The position numbers and the translations under genes are program-made. The notes beneath the pieces were generated by a model. That model was not told the origin of the DNA and made no database searches. It was given only the letters and a program-made list of their open reading frames with translations. A stretch of 64,000 nt of DNA, from the NCBI GenBank assembly GCA_937894775.1, contig CALAXC010000008.1:4181-68180 (forward strand), written 5' to 3'. Of this stretch, positions 1 to 8,696 are shown piece after piece. How positions within the stretch are numbered: position 1 is the first letter of the stretch; each line of letters starts with the position of its first letter. Source of the stretch: an uncultured Clostridia bacterium (GTDB taxonomy: Bacteria; Bacillota; Clostridia; Oscillospirales; CAG-272).

Positions 1-461
1 ACAAAGGTGAAAAGGCAAATTATTTCCTTTACGATTCTGCTACTAAGAAGAATGTTCCTGTTCAAAAAGTAACGTTTTCTGTAGTAAACGCAAGAACAGG
101 CCGTTATCTTTCGAAATTTGCTGCATCAGAGGGAAAGATTTGGAATGATAGAATACTTGACCAGATCGAGATCGATCCCGAGTTTAAGCCGCTTGTTGCT
201 TATAAGCTCTTATTCACCCTCGCGGATAAGGATGTTGAGGCAGGATGGAAGTGCCTTGAAAATGCTTCAAGCAAAACAATAGTATTTATCTGTGATGCGC
301 TTAATGCAAATTCAGATCTTGAATTTTCTAATAATTTTGGGAAAATGATGGCTGAAAAGCCTCTCGATATTGCTCTTGTAAGAGATTATCTTGTTAGAAA
401 TAAGAAGTATATGCAGGGCAGAATGGTAAAATATGTAGTTGAAAACATAGACCTTTTTTAA
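1..461 (+). CDS. 3' end of an unrecognised gene (partial)
   Basis: An open frame runs from the left edge (first full codon at base 3) to a TAA ending at 461, giving about 152 residues of C-terminal protein. Codon use resembles the neighbours (many CTT, GAT and AAG codons), so it is very probably real coding sequence cut by the window edge. The visible part is soluble, with no membrane segment and no motif I recognise. It ends in YVVENIDLF. It is followed at once by a hairpin terminator, so it closes its own transcription unit. No function is assigned. Confidence 0.75.
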   Translation, partial: KGEKANYFLYDSATKKNVPVQKVTFSVVNARTGRYLSKFAASEGKIWNDRILDQIEIDPEFKPLVAYKLLFTLADKDVEAGWKCLENASSKTIVFICDALNANSDLEFSNNFGKMMAEKPLDIALVRDYLVRNKKYMQGRMVKYVVENIDLF

Positions 462-475
462 TCAGGACAAGCGTA

Positions 476-520
476 ATACCGCATATAGCTTTTAGCCGTG
501 TGCGGTATATTTTGTTTTTA
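476..520 (+). terminator. Intrinsic terminator after the partial gene
   Basis: ATACCGCA (476-483) pairs with TGCGGTAT (501-508) and is followed by a T-rich run, 15 bases after the stop codon at 461. It separates the partial gene from lgt. Confidence 0.75.
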
Positions 521-546
521 CAATTTTTTTGGAAAGGAGATCTAAA

Positions 547-1389
547 ATGTATCCGTACGAGATCTTTTTTGGAATAGACCTTTATACATTGTTGCTTTGC
601 GTCGGAATTATAGCAGCGTTACTGACCTTCAGAATTTTCTCTGATCGTAAAAAAATGTATTGGAAGATACAGAATTTCGCTATACTGGTCGGTGTTTTTT
701 CTATAGTGGTCGGATACGGTTCTGCGGTGCTTTTTCAGGCGTTTTATAATTTCCTTGCCGATACTTCAAAGGAATTCGTTATAAACAGAGGAACGGGCGC
801 TACTTTTTACGGCGGACTTATAGGAGGAGCGCTTTGCTTTTTGATTTTTTATTTCGGCATAGGTGCGATCCTTTTCAAAAAAGAAAAGCAGCATTTAAAG
901 GCATTTTTTGACATAGCTAATATCGCTGCTGCATCAATAGCTATAGCTCACGCCTTTGGACGTCTTGGTTGCTTTATGGCGGGATGCTGTCACGGAGCGC
1001 CTACAGATGCTTGGTATGGTGTTTATTTTGATTATTATAAAATAAAAGCAGTTCCGATACAGCTTTTTGAGGCGATCTTCCTTTTTGCACTTTTCGGATT
1101 TTTCGTATATCGAATAATAAAAAACAGAACTTGTAATCTTCCTATATATATGCTTTCGTATGGTATCTGGAGATTCATAGTGGAATTTTTCAGGGGTGAT
1201 GACAGAGGCGCCACAGTGGTGAGTTTTTTAACTCCTTCACAGCTTATAGCTATTCTTATGATATGCGGGGCGATAGCGCTTTTCTTTGGAGAAAGATATA
1301 TCGAAGGAAAAATGTTAAAAAAACCTGATACCGATGCTGTAAAGAATGAGATAGAAATGCAGGCAGAGGGCAGTGAAAATGACGGATAA
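547..1389 (+). CDS. lgt: Prolipoprotein diacylglyceryl transferase Lgt
   Basis: Lgt transfers diacylglycerol from phosphatidylglycerol to the lipobox cysteine of prolipoproteins in the cytoplasmic membrane. The 280-residue protein is multi-pass. It has the family signature around residues 135-153 (HAFGRLGCFMAGCCHGAPT, including the conserved His and Arg) and the earlier GTGATFYGGLIGG stretch. The frame is open from a TTG at 529, but the ATG at 547 is preferred because GGAAAGGAGA lies just ahead of it at 531-540. Substrates exist in this window: the lipoproteins at 43227 and 57329 have lipobox cysteines. It overlaps the next gene, so the two are co-transcribed. Confidence 0.95.
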   Translation: MYPYEIFFGIDLYTLLLCVGIIAALLTFRIFSDRKKMYWKIQNFAILVGVFSIVVGYGSAVLFQAFYNFLADTSKEFVINRGTGATFYGGLIGGALCFLIFYFGIGAILFKKEKQHLKAFFDIANIAAASIAIAHAFGRLGCFMAGCCHGAPTDAWYGVYFDYYKIKAVPIQLFEAIFLFALFGFFVYRIIKNRTCNLPIYMLSYGIWRFIVEFFRGDDRGATVVSFLTPSQLIAILMICGAIALFFGERYIEGKMLKKPDTDAVKNEIEMQAEGSENDG

Positions 1390-2173
1390 AATAAAGGGAT
1401 ATCTGATAAGAGTGCTTTTTGCGGTATGCCTTGGGGCATTACTTTTGCTAGAGCTTTTGCGGGGATGGCTTTCTCTCGATGAAAATGTATATCTTTTGTT
1501 AAGCAGAGTGATAGGCGGTTTTTCTTGTATTTTGTTTATGATAGAATTTTCAATAACCAAAATACTTTATCCGCTCGGAAATAAAAAGATATTTATGCTT
1601 TTACTTGCTTTGCCTGGATTTATTATAGCAGTAAATAATTTTCCGTTTATATCGTATTTCGCAGGGGATTGCCGAATAGAGCAAGGTATAGGTAATATAC
1701 TTTTTTATGCCTTGATATGTCTTGGTGTTGGATTTTTTGAAGAAATGGCATTCAGAGGTTGTGTTTTTATGCTGTTTTTGAAAAAACGAACCGAAAGTAA
1801 GCTTCGCATATTTTTGGCAATAGTCTGGTCTTCTGTTGTTTTTGGCGTTATCCATCTTGTAAATATATTTTTTGGCTCGTCACCCGTTGCTGTGTTTCTT
1901 CAGATCGGTTACTCAACACTCATCGGAGCGCTTTGCAGTGTAGTACTGTTACTCACGGGAAATATATGGGTGTGCGTGCTTTTACATTCGCTGTATAATT
2001 TTTGCGGAGGTATTATTTCGGGGTATGGAAGCGGAGTCCAATGGACGGGCGGAGAAATTGCTTTTACAGCGATAATATCCGTTATAGTAGCTGTATATTT
2101 CGTAGTACTGTTTTTTAAGATGCCCGTATCTTTGGCGAAGGATCTTTTTCCTCAAAACAAAGATAAAAAGTGA
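1379..2173 (+). CDS. CPBP-family intramembrane metalloprotease
   Basis: A multi-pass membrane protein of about 264 residues with the CPBP/Abi (Rce1-like) glutamyl-protease signature: FFEEMAFRG near residues 119-127 (the EExxxR motif), then GVIHLVN and LLHSLYN, which supply the His and Asn/His motifs. Bacterial members act on membrane or exported peptides in bacteriocin self-immunity or surface-protein processing, but the substrate here is unknown. A GTG at 1373 is also in frame. The ATG at 1379 is preferred, with GAGGG at 1366-1370 as ribosome site. The start overlaps the end of lgt, so translation is coupled. A strong terminator begins inside the stop codon. Confidence 0.85.
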   Translation: MTDKIKGYLIRVLFAVCLGALLLLELLRGWLSLDENVYLLLSRVIGGFSCILFMIEFSITKILYPLGNKKIFMLLLALPGFIIAVNNFPFISYFAGDCRIEQGIGNILFYALICLGVGFFEEMAFRGCVFMLFLKKRTESKLRIFLAIVWSSVVFGVIHLVNIFFGSSPVAVFLQIGYSTLIGALCSVVLLLTGNIWVCVLLHSLYNFCGGIISGYGSGVQWTGGEIAFTAIISVIVAVYFVVLFFKMPVSLAKDLFPQNKDKK

Positions 2174-2204
2174 AAAGTGGAAAAAATTCCTCTTTTCACT
2201 TTTT
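2165..2204 (+). terminator. Intrinsic terminator of the lgt-CPBP unit
   Basis: AAAAAGTGAAAAG (2165-2177) pairs perfectly over 13 bases with CTTTTCACTTTTT (2192-2204). The stop codon of the CPBP gene (2171-2173) lies within the left arm. Confidence 0.8.
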
Positions 2205-2258
2205 AATTGTGTACAATCGTAAATTAGTTATAAATTATAAAAAAAAGCAAAAAAGCTA

Positions 2259-2287
2259 TTGACAATATCGCTTTATTGTGTTATCAT
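2259..2287 (+). promoter_or_regulatory. Promoter of the histidine operon
   Basis: TTGACA (2259-2264) and TATCAT (2282-2287) are separated by 17 bases, close to the sigma-A consensus. Transcription would start near 2294, about 38 bases upstream of the first gene. Confidence 0.8.
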
Positions 2288-2299
2288 AGTAAAGCGATA
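2266..2299 (+). promoter_or_regulatory. Putative palindromic operator for the TrpR-like regulator
   Basis: TATCGCTTTA (2266-2275) and TAAAGCGATA (2290-2299) form a perfect 10-base inverted repeat with centres 24 bases apart. The left arm lies between the -35 and -10 boxes and the right arm covers the predicted transcription start, the position expected for a repressor site. The first gene downstream encodes a TrpR-fold protein of the type reported to control histidine genes in Firmicutes. Assigning this palindrome to it is inference. Confidence 0.6.
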
Positions 2300-2331
2300 A
2301 AACGATAAGCGGTGTCGGAGGATAAATAATT

Positions 2332-2625
2332 ATGAATTTAAATGAAAATAAAGGCTATGAGCTTTTGATAAAGGCGTTACTTTCTGTAGAAACAGAAGAG
2401 GAGTGCAAAGCGCTTCTTGAAGATCTTATGACTATCAAAGAAGTAAATGATATGGCGCAGAGAATGATGGTCGCAAAGCTTCTTTCAGAGCAGGTCGTGT
2501 ACAACAAGATTGTTGAGGAAACTGGCGCAAGTACAGCAACGATAAGCAGAGTCAACAGAGCATATACCTATGGTACGGGCGCATATAAAAAGGCTTTGAG
2601 TATAATAGTTGAGGAGGAAAAATAA
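2332..2625 (+). CDS. yerC: TrpR-like transcriptional regulator, YerC/HisR type
   Basis: A 97-residue all-helical protein of the YerC/YecD TrpR-superfamily group. The helix-turn-helix is VVYNKIVEETGASTATISRV, around residues 54-74. TrpR-like proteins bind palindromes as dimers and need a small-molecule co-repressor. Members of this group have been proposed as histidine-responsive repressors (HisR) in Gram-positive bacteria. Position supports that here: it is the first gene of the his operon, its stop overlaps the hisZ start (TAATG), and an inverted repeat sits on the promoter. The ligand is most likely histidine, by inference from context. Confidence 0.85.
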   Translation: MNLNENKGYELLIKALLSVETEEECKALLEDLMTIKEVNDMAQRMMVAKLLSEQVVYNKIVEETGASTATISRVNRAYTYGTGAYKKALSIIVEEEK

Positions 2626-3752
2626 TGAGTTTTGCAGAATGTATTTTAAGAGAAGATGAAAAAGCCGTATACAAGCTCAGAGAGTTGTACGGATCATACG
2701 GATATATGAAGTATAAGGTAAGTAAGTTTGAAGAATATGATCTTTACGCAAAGAATAAAAACTTTCTTGTAAGCGATAATTTACTTACTTTTACCGATAC
2801 AAACGGAAAGCTTATGGCACTTAAACCTGACGTTACGCTTTCTATAATTAAAAACGTTGTAGCTAATGAAAAGGCTACGTACAAGGTCTGCTACGATGAA
2901 AAGGTATATCGCACAACGTCAAGCGGTGACGGTTTTCGCGAGATAATGCAAACAGGTCTCGAAACGATAGGAAATATAGATTCTTTTGCGCAGAGTGAAG
3001 TGGTTATGCTTGCGATGAAGAGCCTTAAAAATATCAGCGAAGATTATATTCTCGATATATCAAATATGCGTTTTCTTGAGGGACTCTTTGAAAATGCGGG
3101 TATAGATACCGACTATGTATCGGATATGCTGTCACTTATCGGAAGTAAAAATATTCCAGCGATAAAAGCGTTTTGCGCGAAGCTCGGTCTTTCTGATGCA
3201 AGTACCGAGAAGATATGCAAGGTCGCTTCATTGTATATGCCGATAAAGGATGCGCTGCTTGTAATAGCACCTCTCGTTGAGGGCAAAAAAATGAATGCGG
3301 CATATAAAGAGCTTGAGGAGATTTATTCGGTGATGTGTGCGTACGACCTTGCCGAAAAGCTGTACGTTGATTTTTCTATTGTAAATGATATGAATTATTA
3401 CGATGGTATAATTTTTAAAGGCTTTATAAACGGAATATTTGACAGCGTTCTTTCAGGTGGAAGATATGATAGACTTATGGATAAGTTCGGAAAGAATATG
3501 CAGGCAATAGGTTTTGCTGTATATCTTGACCGCCTTGAAAGATTAAGCTCTGAAATTAAGCCTTATGACGTAGATGTTTTGCTGGTTTATGATACTGAAC
3601 TCGGTGCAGAACAGATAATTTCCGCTGTGGAAGCCTTAAAGAAGGAAGGAAATTCTGTAAGAGCGGTTAGCTGCCCCGATAAGAGCTTGCGTTATAAAAA
3701 GCTCGTTAAGTTAGGAAAGGATGGTCTTGAGAGCCTTGAAGAAAATGATTAA
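2625..3752 (+). CDS. hisZ: ATP phosphoribosyltransferase regulatory subunit HisZ
   Basis: HisZ is a paralogue of the histidyl-tRNA synthetase catalytic core that partners the short form of HisG and confers histidine feedback control. At 375 residues it has the family's usual length. It shows HisRS-like motif 2 text (ALKPDVTLSIIKN, near residues 66-78) and the C-terminal core block VLSGGRYDRLMDKFG. No anticodon-binding domain follows, which argues for HisZ rather than HisS. The start overlaps the stop of the regulator by one base, and the end overlaps hisG by eight bases. Confidence 0.93.
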   Translation: MSFAECILREDEKAVYKLRELYGSYGYMKYKVSKFEEYDLYAKNKNFLVSDNLLTFTDTNGKLMALKPDVTLSIIKNVVANEKATYKVCYDEKVYRTTSSGDGFREIMQTGLETIGNIDSFAQSEVVMLAMKSLKNISEDYILDISNMRFLEGLFENAGIDTDYVSDMLSLIGSKNIPAIKAFCAKLGLSDASTEKICKVASLYMPIKDALLVIAPLVEGKKMNAAYKELEEIYSVMCAYDLAEKLYVDFSIVNDMNYYDGIIFKGFINGIFDSVLSGGRYDRLMDKFGKNMQAIGFAVYLDRLERLSSEIKPYDVDVLLVYDTELGAEQIISAVEALKKEGNSVRAVSCPDKSLRYKKLVKLGKDGLESLEEND

Positions 3753-4377
3753 TATAGCGCTTCCTAAAGGAAGACTTGGAGAAAAAGCATACGGATTGTT
3801 TGAAGCAGCGGGCTTTGAATGTCCGTCTATCCGTGAGGAGAGCAGAAAGCTTATATTTGAAAACCCTGAAAAGGGAGTAAGATATTTTTGGGTTAAGCCT
3901 TCTGACGTTGTAATATACGTTGAAAGAGGAGCGGCAGATATCGGTATTGCGGGAAAGGATATTATTCTTGAATACTCGCCTGACATTTATGAGCTTCTTG
4001 ACCTTGGTATGGGAAAGTGCAGAATGGCAGTAGCGGGTAAAAAGGATTTCGTTGATATGCGTGACAGAACGTTACGTGTTGCGACCAAGTTCCCGAATAT
4101 AGCAAAAGAATATTATAATAAGCAGAGCCGCGAAATAGATATAATCAAGCTTAACGGTTCGATAGAGCTTGCGCCGATACTCGGACTTTCCGACGTTATA
4201 GTTGATATAGTAGAAACAGGAAAAACACTTTTAGAAAATGATCTTGAGCCTAAGGCTGATATAGTTGATATAAGCGCAAGACTTGTAGCAAATAAGGTTA
4301 GTCATAAATTTAAAAACGCAGAAATAAACGATATATGCGTAAAGCTTGAGGAGATGCTTTCGACAAGTAAAAAATAA
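3745..4377 (+). CDS. hisG: ATP phosphoribosyltransferase catalytic subunit, short form HisG
   Basis: HisG catalyses the first committed step of histidine synthesis, ATP plus PRPP to phosphoribosyl-ATP. From the ATG at 3745 the protein is 210 residues and begins MINIALPKGRLGEKA, the characteristic HisG N-terminus. It lacks the C-terminal allosteric domain of the long form, which fits the presence of HisZ next door. The frame is open from 3721, but those eight extra residues do not match the family start. It overlaps the end of hisZ, so the subunits should be translated together. Confidence 0.95.
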   Translation: MINIALPKGRLGEKAYGLFEAAGFECPSIREESRKLIFENPEKGVRYFWVKPSDVVIYVERGAADIGIAGKDIILEYSPDIYELLDLGMGKCRMAVAGKKDFVDMRDRTLRVATKFPNIAKEYYNKQSREIDIIKLNGSIELAPILGLSDVIVDIVETGKTLLENDLEPKADIVDISARLVANKVSHKFKNAEINDICVKLEEMLSTSKK

Positions 4378-4394
4378 GCATCCTGGAGGAAATT

Positions 4395-5672
4395 ATGATA
4401 AAGATTATAAATTATAAAGATATTGATCCCGCGCAGATACTTGATCGCAAGGAAAATGTTTTCAATGTTGCCGATGCGGTAACCGAGATAATAAAAAACG
4501 TAAGAGCAAAGGGTGATGCCGCACTTTTTGAGTATTCCGAAAAATTTGACCGAGTAGTGCTTTCTTCACTTGAGGTAAGTAAAGAGGAGATTGAAACTGC
4601 TTTCGAGCTCGTAGAACCCGAATTTATTTCTATTCTTGAAGAAGCAAAGGAAAATATCTATGCTTTCCATTCACGTCAGGTAAGAAACAGTTTTCTTATA
4701 AATGATAAAGACGGAGTAGTTATCGGACAGAAAGTGATACCGATAGAGAAGGTCGGACTTTACGTTCCGGGAGGTACAGCAGCATATCCGTCATCGGTTC
4801 TTATGAATGCAATTCCCGCAAAGATTGCGGGTTGTGCAGAAATAGTTATGGTCACACCGCCTTCTAAGGATGGAAGTGTAAATCCTGCTATTCTTGCCGC
4901 GGCAAAGGTTGCGGGTGTTGACCGTATATTCAAGGTCGGAGGCGCTCAGGCAGTTGCCGCATTAGCCTATGGAACCGATAGTGTTCCCGCAGTTGATAAA
5001 ATAGTAGGACCGGGAAATGCATACGTAGCAGAAGCAAAAAAACAAGTTTTCGGCAGAGTTTCTATCGATATGATAGCAGGCCCCAGCGAAATACTTGTTA
5101 TTGCGGATAAGGATAACGATCCTGTTTGCGTTGCAGCAGATCTTCTTTCACAGGCAGAGCACGATAAGAATGCAACGGCGGTTCTTGTTACAGATTCAAC
5201 AGAGCTCGCAGAAGCGGTATCAAATGAGCTTGAAAGACAAATTCCAATGCTTTCAAGAGCAGAGATAGCAAGATGCTCGATAGATAATAACGGAAAGATA
5301 ATTATTACCGACAGTATAGACGAGGCTATATACGTAGCAAACGGACTTGCTCCCGAGCATCTTGAAATTTGTCTTGACGATCCGTTTAAATATTTAGATA
5401 AGATCAAAAATGCAGGTTCGGTCTTTATGGGTAAATACTGTCCCGAGGCGCTTGGCGACTATTTTGCAGGTCCTAACCATACACTTCCGACAAGCGGCAC
5501 CGCAAGATTTTCGAGTCCATTGTCGGTAGATGATTTTGTTAAGAAAACACAGTTTTCTTATTATACTAAAGAGGCGCTTGAAAAGGTGGCTAAAAAGGTT
5601 GAGTTTTTTGCTAATAAAGAAGGACTCGGAGCACACGCAAAAAGCGCAGTAATACGTTTTGAAAAAGATTAA
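4395..5672 (+). CDS. hisD: Histidinol dehydrogenase HisD
   Basis: A zinc enzyme that oxidises L-histidinol to histidine in two NAD-dependent steps. The 425-residue length is normal. Visible motifs are the NAD-site region VGGAQAVAALAYGT, the zinc and catalytic block LLSQAEHDKNA, LAPEHLE, and the C-terminal AGPNHTLPTSGTARF stretch. TGGAGGAAATT precedes the ATG. Third structural gene of the his operon, 17 bases after hisG. Confidence 0.96.
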   Translation: MIKIINYKDIDPAQILDRKENVFNVADAVTEIIKNVRAKGDAALFEYSEKFDRVVLSSLEVSKEEIETAFELVEPEFISILEEAKENIYAFHSRQVRNSFLINDKDGVVIGQKVIPIEKVGLYVPGGTAAYPSSVLMNAIPAKIAGCAEIVMVTPPSKDGSVNPAILAAAKVAGVDRIFKVGGAQAVAALAYGTDSVPAVDKIVGPGNAYVAEAKKQVFGRVSIDMIAGPSEILVIADKDNDPVCVAADLLSQAEHDKNATAVLVTDSTELAEAVSNELERQIPMLSRAEIARCSIDNNGKIIITDSIDEAIYVANGLAPEHLEICLDDPFKYLDKIKNAGSVFMGKYCPEALGDYFAGPNHTLPTSGTARFSSPLSVDDFVKKTQFSYYTKEALEKVAKKVEFFANKEGLGAHAKSAVIRFEKD

Positions 5673-5681
5673 GGCGGAGTT

Positions 5682-6755
5682 ATGAGTAGATTTTTAAATT
5701 CAAAATACAGTATGCTTGAGGCGTATACACCGGGTGAACAACCCGTTGATATGAAATATATAAAGCTTAATACCAACGAATCCCCATATCCGCCGTCAAA
5801 ACGAGTTCTCGATGCTATTTCAAGCGCAGAGGTATCAAAGCTTAATCTTTATTCCGATCCAACCTGCAAGTCTTTTAAAAAACGAATTGCGGAGCTTTAT
5901 AGAGTGAAAAGTGAAAACGTGTTCGTTTCTAACGGATCTGATGACATTTTGAATTTTTCATTTATGGCTTTTTGCGAAGGTACCAAAAGAGGAGTAAAGT
6001 TTCCTGAGATATCCTACGGATTTTACAGCGTTTATGCAAAGCTTCACGGAGTAAAATATGATGCGATCCCGCTTGAAAGCGATTTTTCGATAGATATTGA
6101 AAAGTATTGCGATAACAGCTCAACTGTAGTAATAGCAAACCCCAATGCTCCTACGGGAATAGCTCTTTCACTTTCCGATATTGAAAAAATAGTGCTCGAA
6201 AATCCCGATCAGTTGGTTCTTATAGACGAAGCATATGTCGATTTCGGTGCGGAGAGCGCAGTGAACTTAACTAAAAAATATAAAAATCTTTTAGTTGTAG
6301 GTACTTTTTCGAAATCACGTTCACTTGCGGGAGCAAGACTTGGTTTTGCTATTGCCGATGAAGAAATAATTTCGGATCTGGAAAAGATAAAATTCAGCAC
6401 GAATCCCTATAATATCAACCGTCTTTCACTGATAGCGGGAGAAATGGCAGTTCTTGATAATGATTATTATATGGATAATTGTAAAAAGATCATAGAAACA
6501 CGTGAGTATACTCAAAAACGTTTGATGGAGATGGGCTTTACAGTCACCGATTCCAAGACAAACTTTATATTTGCAAAGAGTGATAGAATAGGCGGCAAGG
6601 AGCTTTATCTTGAATTAAAGAAAAAGGGCATACTTATACGACATTTCGATAAGGAAAAAATCAAAGATTACAACAGAATAACGGTAGGAACAAAAGAAGA
6701 GATGGATGCTCTTATTCTTGCGATAACCGAGATCTTAGAGGAGAATGATTTATGA
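5682..6755 (+). CDS. hisC: Histidinol-phosphate aminotransferase HisC
   Basis: A PLP-dependent class I/II aminotransferase that converts imidazole-acetol phosphate to histidinol phosphate using glutamate. At 357 residues it shows KLNTNESPYPPS near the N-terminus, NPNAPTG, LIDEAYVDF and the PLP-lysine block GTFSKSRSLAGARLGF. The start follows hisD by nine bases with GGCGGAG as ribosome site. Its TGA overlaps the hisB ATG in an ATGA junction. Confidence 0.95.
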   Translation: MSRFLNSKYSMLEAYTPGEQPVDMKYIKLNTNESPYPPSKRVLDAISSAEVSKLNLYSDPTCKSFKKRIAELYRVKSENVFVSNGSDDILNFSFMAFCEGTKRGVKFPEISYGFYSVYAKLHGVKYDAIPLESDFSIDIEKYCDNSSTVVIANPNAPTGIALSLSDIEKIVLENPDQLVLIDEAYVDFGAESAVNLTKKYKNLLVVGTFSKSRSLAGARLGFAIADEEIISDLEKIKFSTNPYNINRLSLIAGEMAVLDNDYYMDNCKKIIETREYTQKRLMEMGFTVTDSKTNFIFAKSDRIGGKELYLELKKKGILIRHFDKEKIKDYNRITVGTKEEMDALILAITEILEENDL

Positions 6756-7339
6756 GAAAAAGTGAGATACAAAGAAAAACCGCAGAAACCGATATAAAGC
6801 TCAGCTTGTCGCTTGACGGTAGCGGTAGATCCGACATAGATACGGGATGCGGATTTTTCGATCATATGCTTACACTTTTTGCGGCACACGGAAAATTTGA
6901 TCTTTCCGTTAAGTGTGTTGGAGATACAGCGGTGGATTATCACCACAGTATCGAAGATATCGGTATTTGCCTTGGATTGGCTTTTTCGGAAGCGATAGGC
7001 GATTGCAAGGGCATAAAACGTTATGGAAATATGATACTTCCAATGGACGAAAGCTTGATCCTTTGTGCGATTGACATTTCTAAACGTGCATATCTTAATT
7101 GTGATCTTGAGATCTGCGCCGAAAGAATAGGAACCTTCGATACCGAGCTTGTAGAGGAATTCTTCTTGGCATTTGTGCGTAATGCAAATATTACCCTTCA
7201 TATAAAAAAACTTGACGGAAAAAATGCCCACCACATAGTTGAGGCAACCTTTAAGGCATTTGCGCGTGCGCTGGCACAAGCGGTTTCGATCAATGAAGAT
7301 GCAAAGGACGAAATACCATCAACAAAGGGAGTTCTCTGA
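6752..7339 (+). CDS. hisB: Imidazoleglycerol-phosphate dehydratase HisB (monofunctional)
   Basis: A Mn-dependent dehydratase converting imidazole-glycerol phosphate to imidazole-acetol phosphate. At 195 residues this is only the dehydratase domain: DTGCGFFDHMLTLFAAHG and DYHHSIEDIGICLG carry the metal-binding His and Glu residues, and NAHHIVEATFKAFARAL supplies the second metal half-site. It lacks the N-terminal histidinol-phosphatase domain found in enterobacterial HisB. It overlaps hisC by four bases and hisH by one base (TGATG). Confidence 0.96.
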   Translation: MRKSEIQRKTAETDIKLSLSLDGSGRSDIDTGCGFFDHMLTLFAAHGKFDLSVKCVGDTAVDYHHSIEDIGICLGLAFSEAIGDCKGIKRYGNMILPMDESLILCAIDISKRAYLNCDLEICAERIGTFDTELVEEFFLAFVRNANITLHIKKLDGKNAHHIVEATFKAFARALAQAVSINEDAKDEIPSTKGVL

Positions 7340-7950
7340 TGATAGCGATAATAGATTACGGTGTAGGAAATCTTTTCTCACTTAAATGCTCTTTTGAAAG
7401 TATAGGAGCGGATATATGTGTAACTTCCGATCCGAAAGTTATTTCAAAGGCAGACCGTATTATTCTTCCGGGCGTGGGAGCATTCGAGGATGCTGCAAGG
7501 AAGCTCAGGGAGAGCGGTCTTGATGAAGTTATAAAAAAAGAATGTGCGCAGGGTAAGCCGTTACTCGGCATTTGTCTTGGAATGCAGCTTTTGTTTGAAC
7601 GTAGCTTTGAGTACGGTGAATATGAGGGATTAGGACTTATAAAGGGAAGTATCCGTCCTATAAGCGATGTTATCGATCCCGAGCTTAAAATACCTCATAT
7701 AGGTTGGAACGCGCTTAATTTCGGTGAGAAAAAAGACGAGCTTTTCAAGTATTTAAAAGAGGGTGACTTTGTTTATTTTGTTCATTCTTATTACGGAGCA
7801 GATTGCGATGAATCTGTAATAGCTACTACCGAATACAGCGCAAAGCTTACGGCGGCGGTTCGCAATAAGAATGTTTGCGGTGTCCAGTTTCATCCCGAAA
7901 AGAGTGAAAAGGCAGGGCTTTCTATACTGAAAGCATTTTGTGAAATTTAA
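7339..7950 (+). CDS. hisH: Imidazole glycerol phosphate synthase glutaminase subunit HisH
   Basis: A class I glutamine amidotransferase that feeds ammonia to HisF. At 203 residues it has the nucleophile Cys in LLGICLGMQLLFE (around residues 75-87) and the His-Glu pair in GVQFHPEKSEKAG near the C-terminus. The oxyanion-region glycines PGVGAF are present. The start overlaps the hisB stop. HisF, its partner, lies two genes downstream. Confidence 0.96.
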   Translation: MIAIIDYGVGNLFSLKCSFESIGADICVTSDPKVISKADRIILPGVGAFEDAARKLRESGLDEVIKKECAQGKPLLGICLGMQLLFERSFEYGEYEGLGLIKGSIRPISDVIDPELKIPHIGWNALNFGEKKDELFKYLKEGDFVYFVHSYYGADCDESVIATTEYSAKLTAAVRNKNVCGVQFHPEKSEKAGLSILKAFCEI

Positions 7951-7978
7951 TTGAATTTATTAAAAAAGGAAAAACAGT

Positions 7979-8695
7979 ATGAATATAATTCCCGCAATAG
8001 ATTTAATAGACGGAAAAGCGGTAAGGCTTCAAAAGGGAGACTATAATAAGGTTACGGTATACAGTGATTCTCCCGAAAAGGTTGCGCAATATTTTTATAA
8101 ATGCGGAGCAAGATATTTGCACGTGGTTGATCTTGACGGTGCAAAAAGCGGAAAAGCCGATAATTATGAAACGATAAAAAGAATATTGGAAGCAGCTGAC
8201 CTCTCTGTAGAGGTAGGCGGAGGAATTCGCAGTATGGATGTTGTAGAGCAATATGTAAAAGCAGGTGTTGACCGTATAATTTTGGGTACAGCGGCATTGA
8301 CAGCTCCCGAATTTCTCGAAAGGGCGGTTTCTGAATACGGTGATAAAATCACCGTCGGAGTAGATATAAAAGACGGAATGGTAGCAATTAAAGGTTGGAC
8401 TGAAGTATCTTCAATTACTTGTGAAGATTTTTGCAAAAAACTTGAAAAAATGTCTGTAGCAAGTGTTATTTGTACCGATATATCCAAGGATGGAATGATG
8501 TCGGGTACAAATCTTGAGCTTTACAGACAGCTCAATAAAGAGTTTTCGATAAACTTTATTGCATCGGGTGGAGTTTCAACACTTGATGATGTACGGGCGT
8601 TAAAGGAAATGGGGATTTACGGTGCGATTCTCGGTAAAGCAATTTACACGGGCGCTATAAGTCTTGCGGATGCAATAAGAGTAGCGGGGGAATAA
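7979..8695 (+). CDS. hisA: ProFAR isomerase HisA
   Basis: A (beta/alpha)8 isomerase that performs the Amadori rearrangement of ProFAR to PRFAR. At 238 residues it has the catalytic Asp in IPAIDLIDGKAVRL at the N-terminus and the second acid in CTDISKDGM, together with phosphate-binding glycines VGGGIR and ASGGV. It follows hisH by 28 bases with AAAAAGGA upstream, and is one base from hisF. Confidence 0.95.
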   Translation: MNIIPAIDLIDGKAVRLQKGDYNKVTVYSDSPEKVAQYFYKCGARYLHVVDLDGAKSGKADNYETIKRILEAADLSVEVGGGIRSMDVVEQYVKAGVDRIILGTAALTAPEFLERAVSEYGDKITVGVDIKDGMVAIKGWTEVSSITCEDFCKKLEKMSVASVICTDISKDGMMSGTNLELYRQLNKEFSINFIASGGVSTLDDVRALKEMGIYGAILGKAIYTGAISLADAIRVAGE

Positions 8696-8696
8696 A

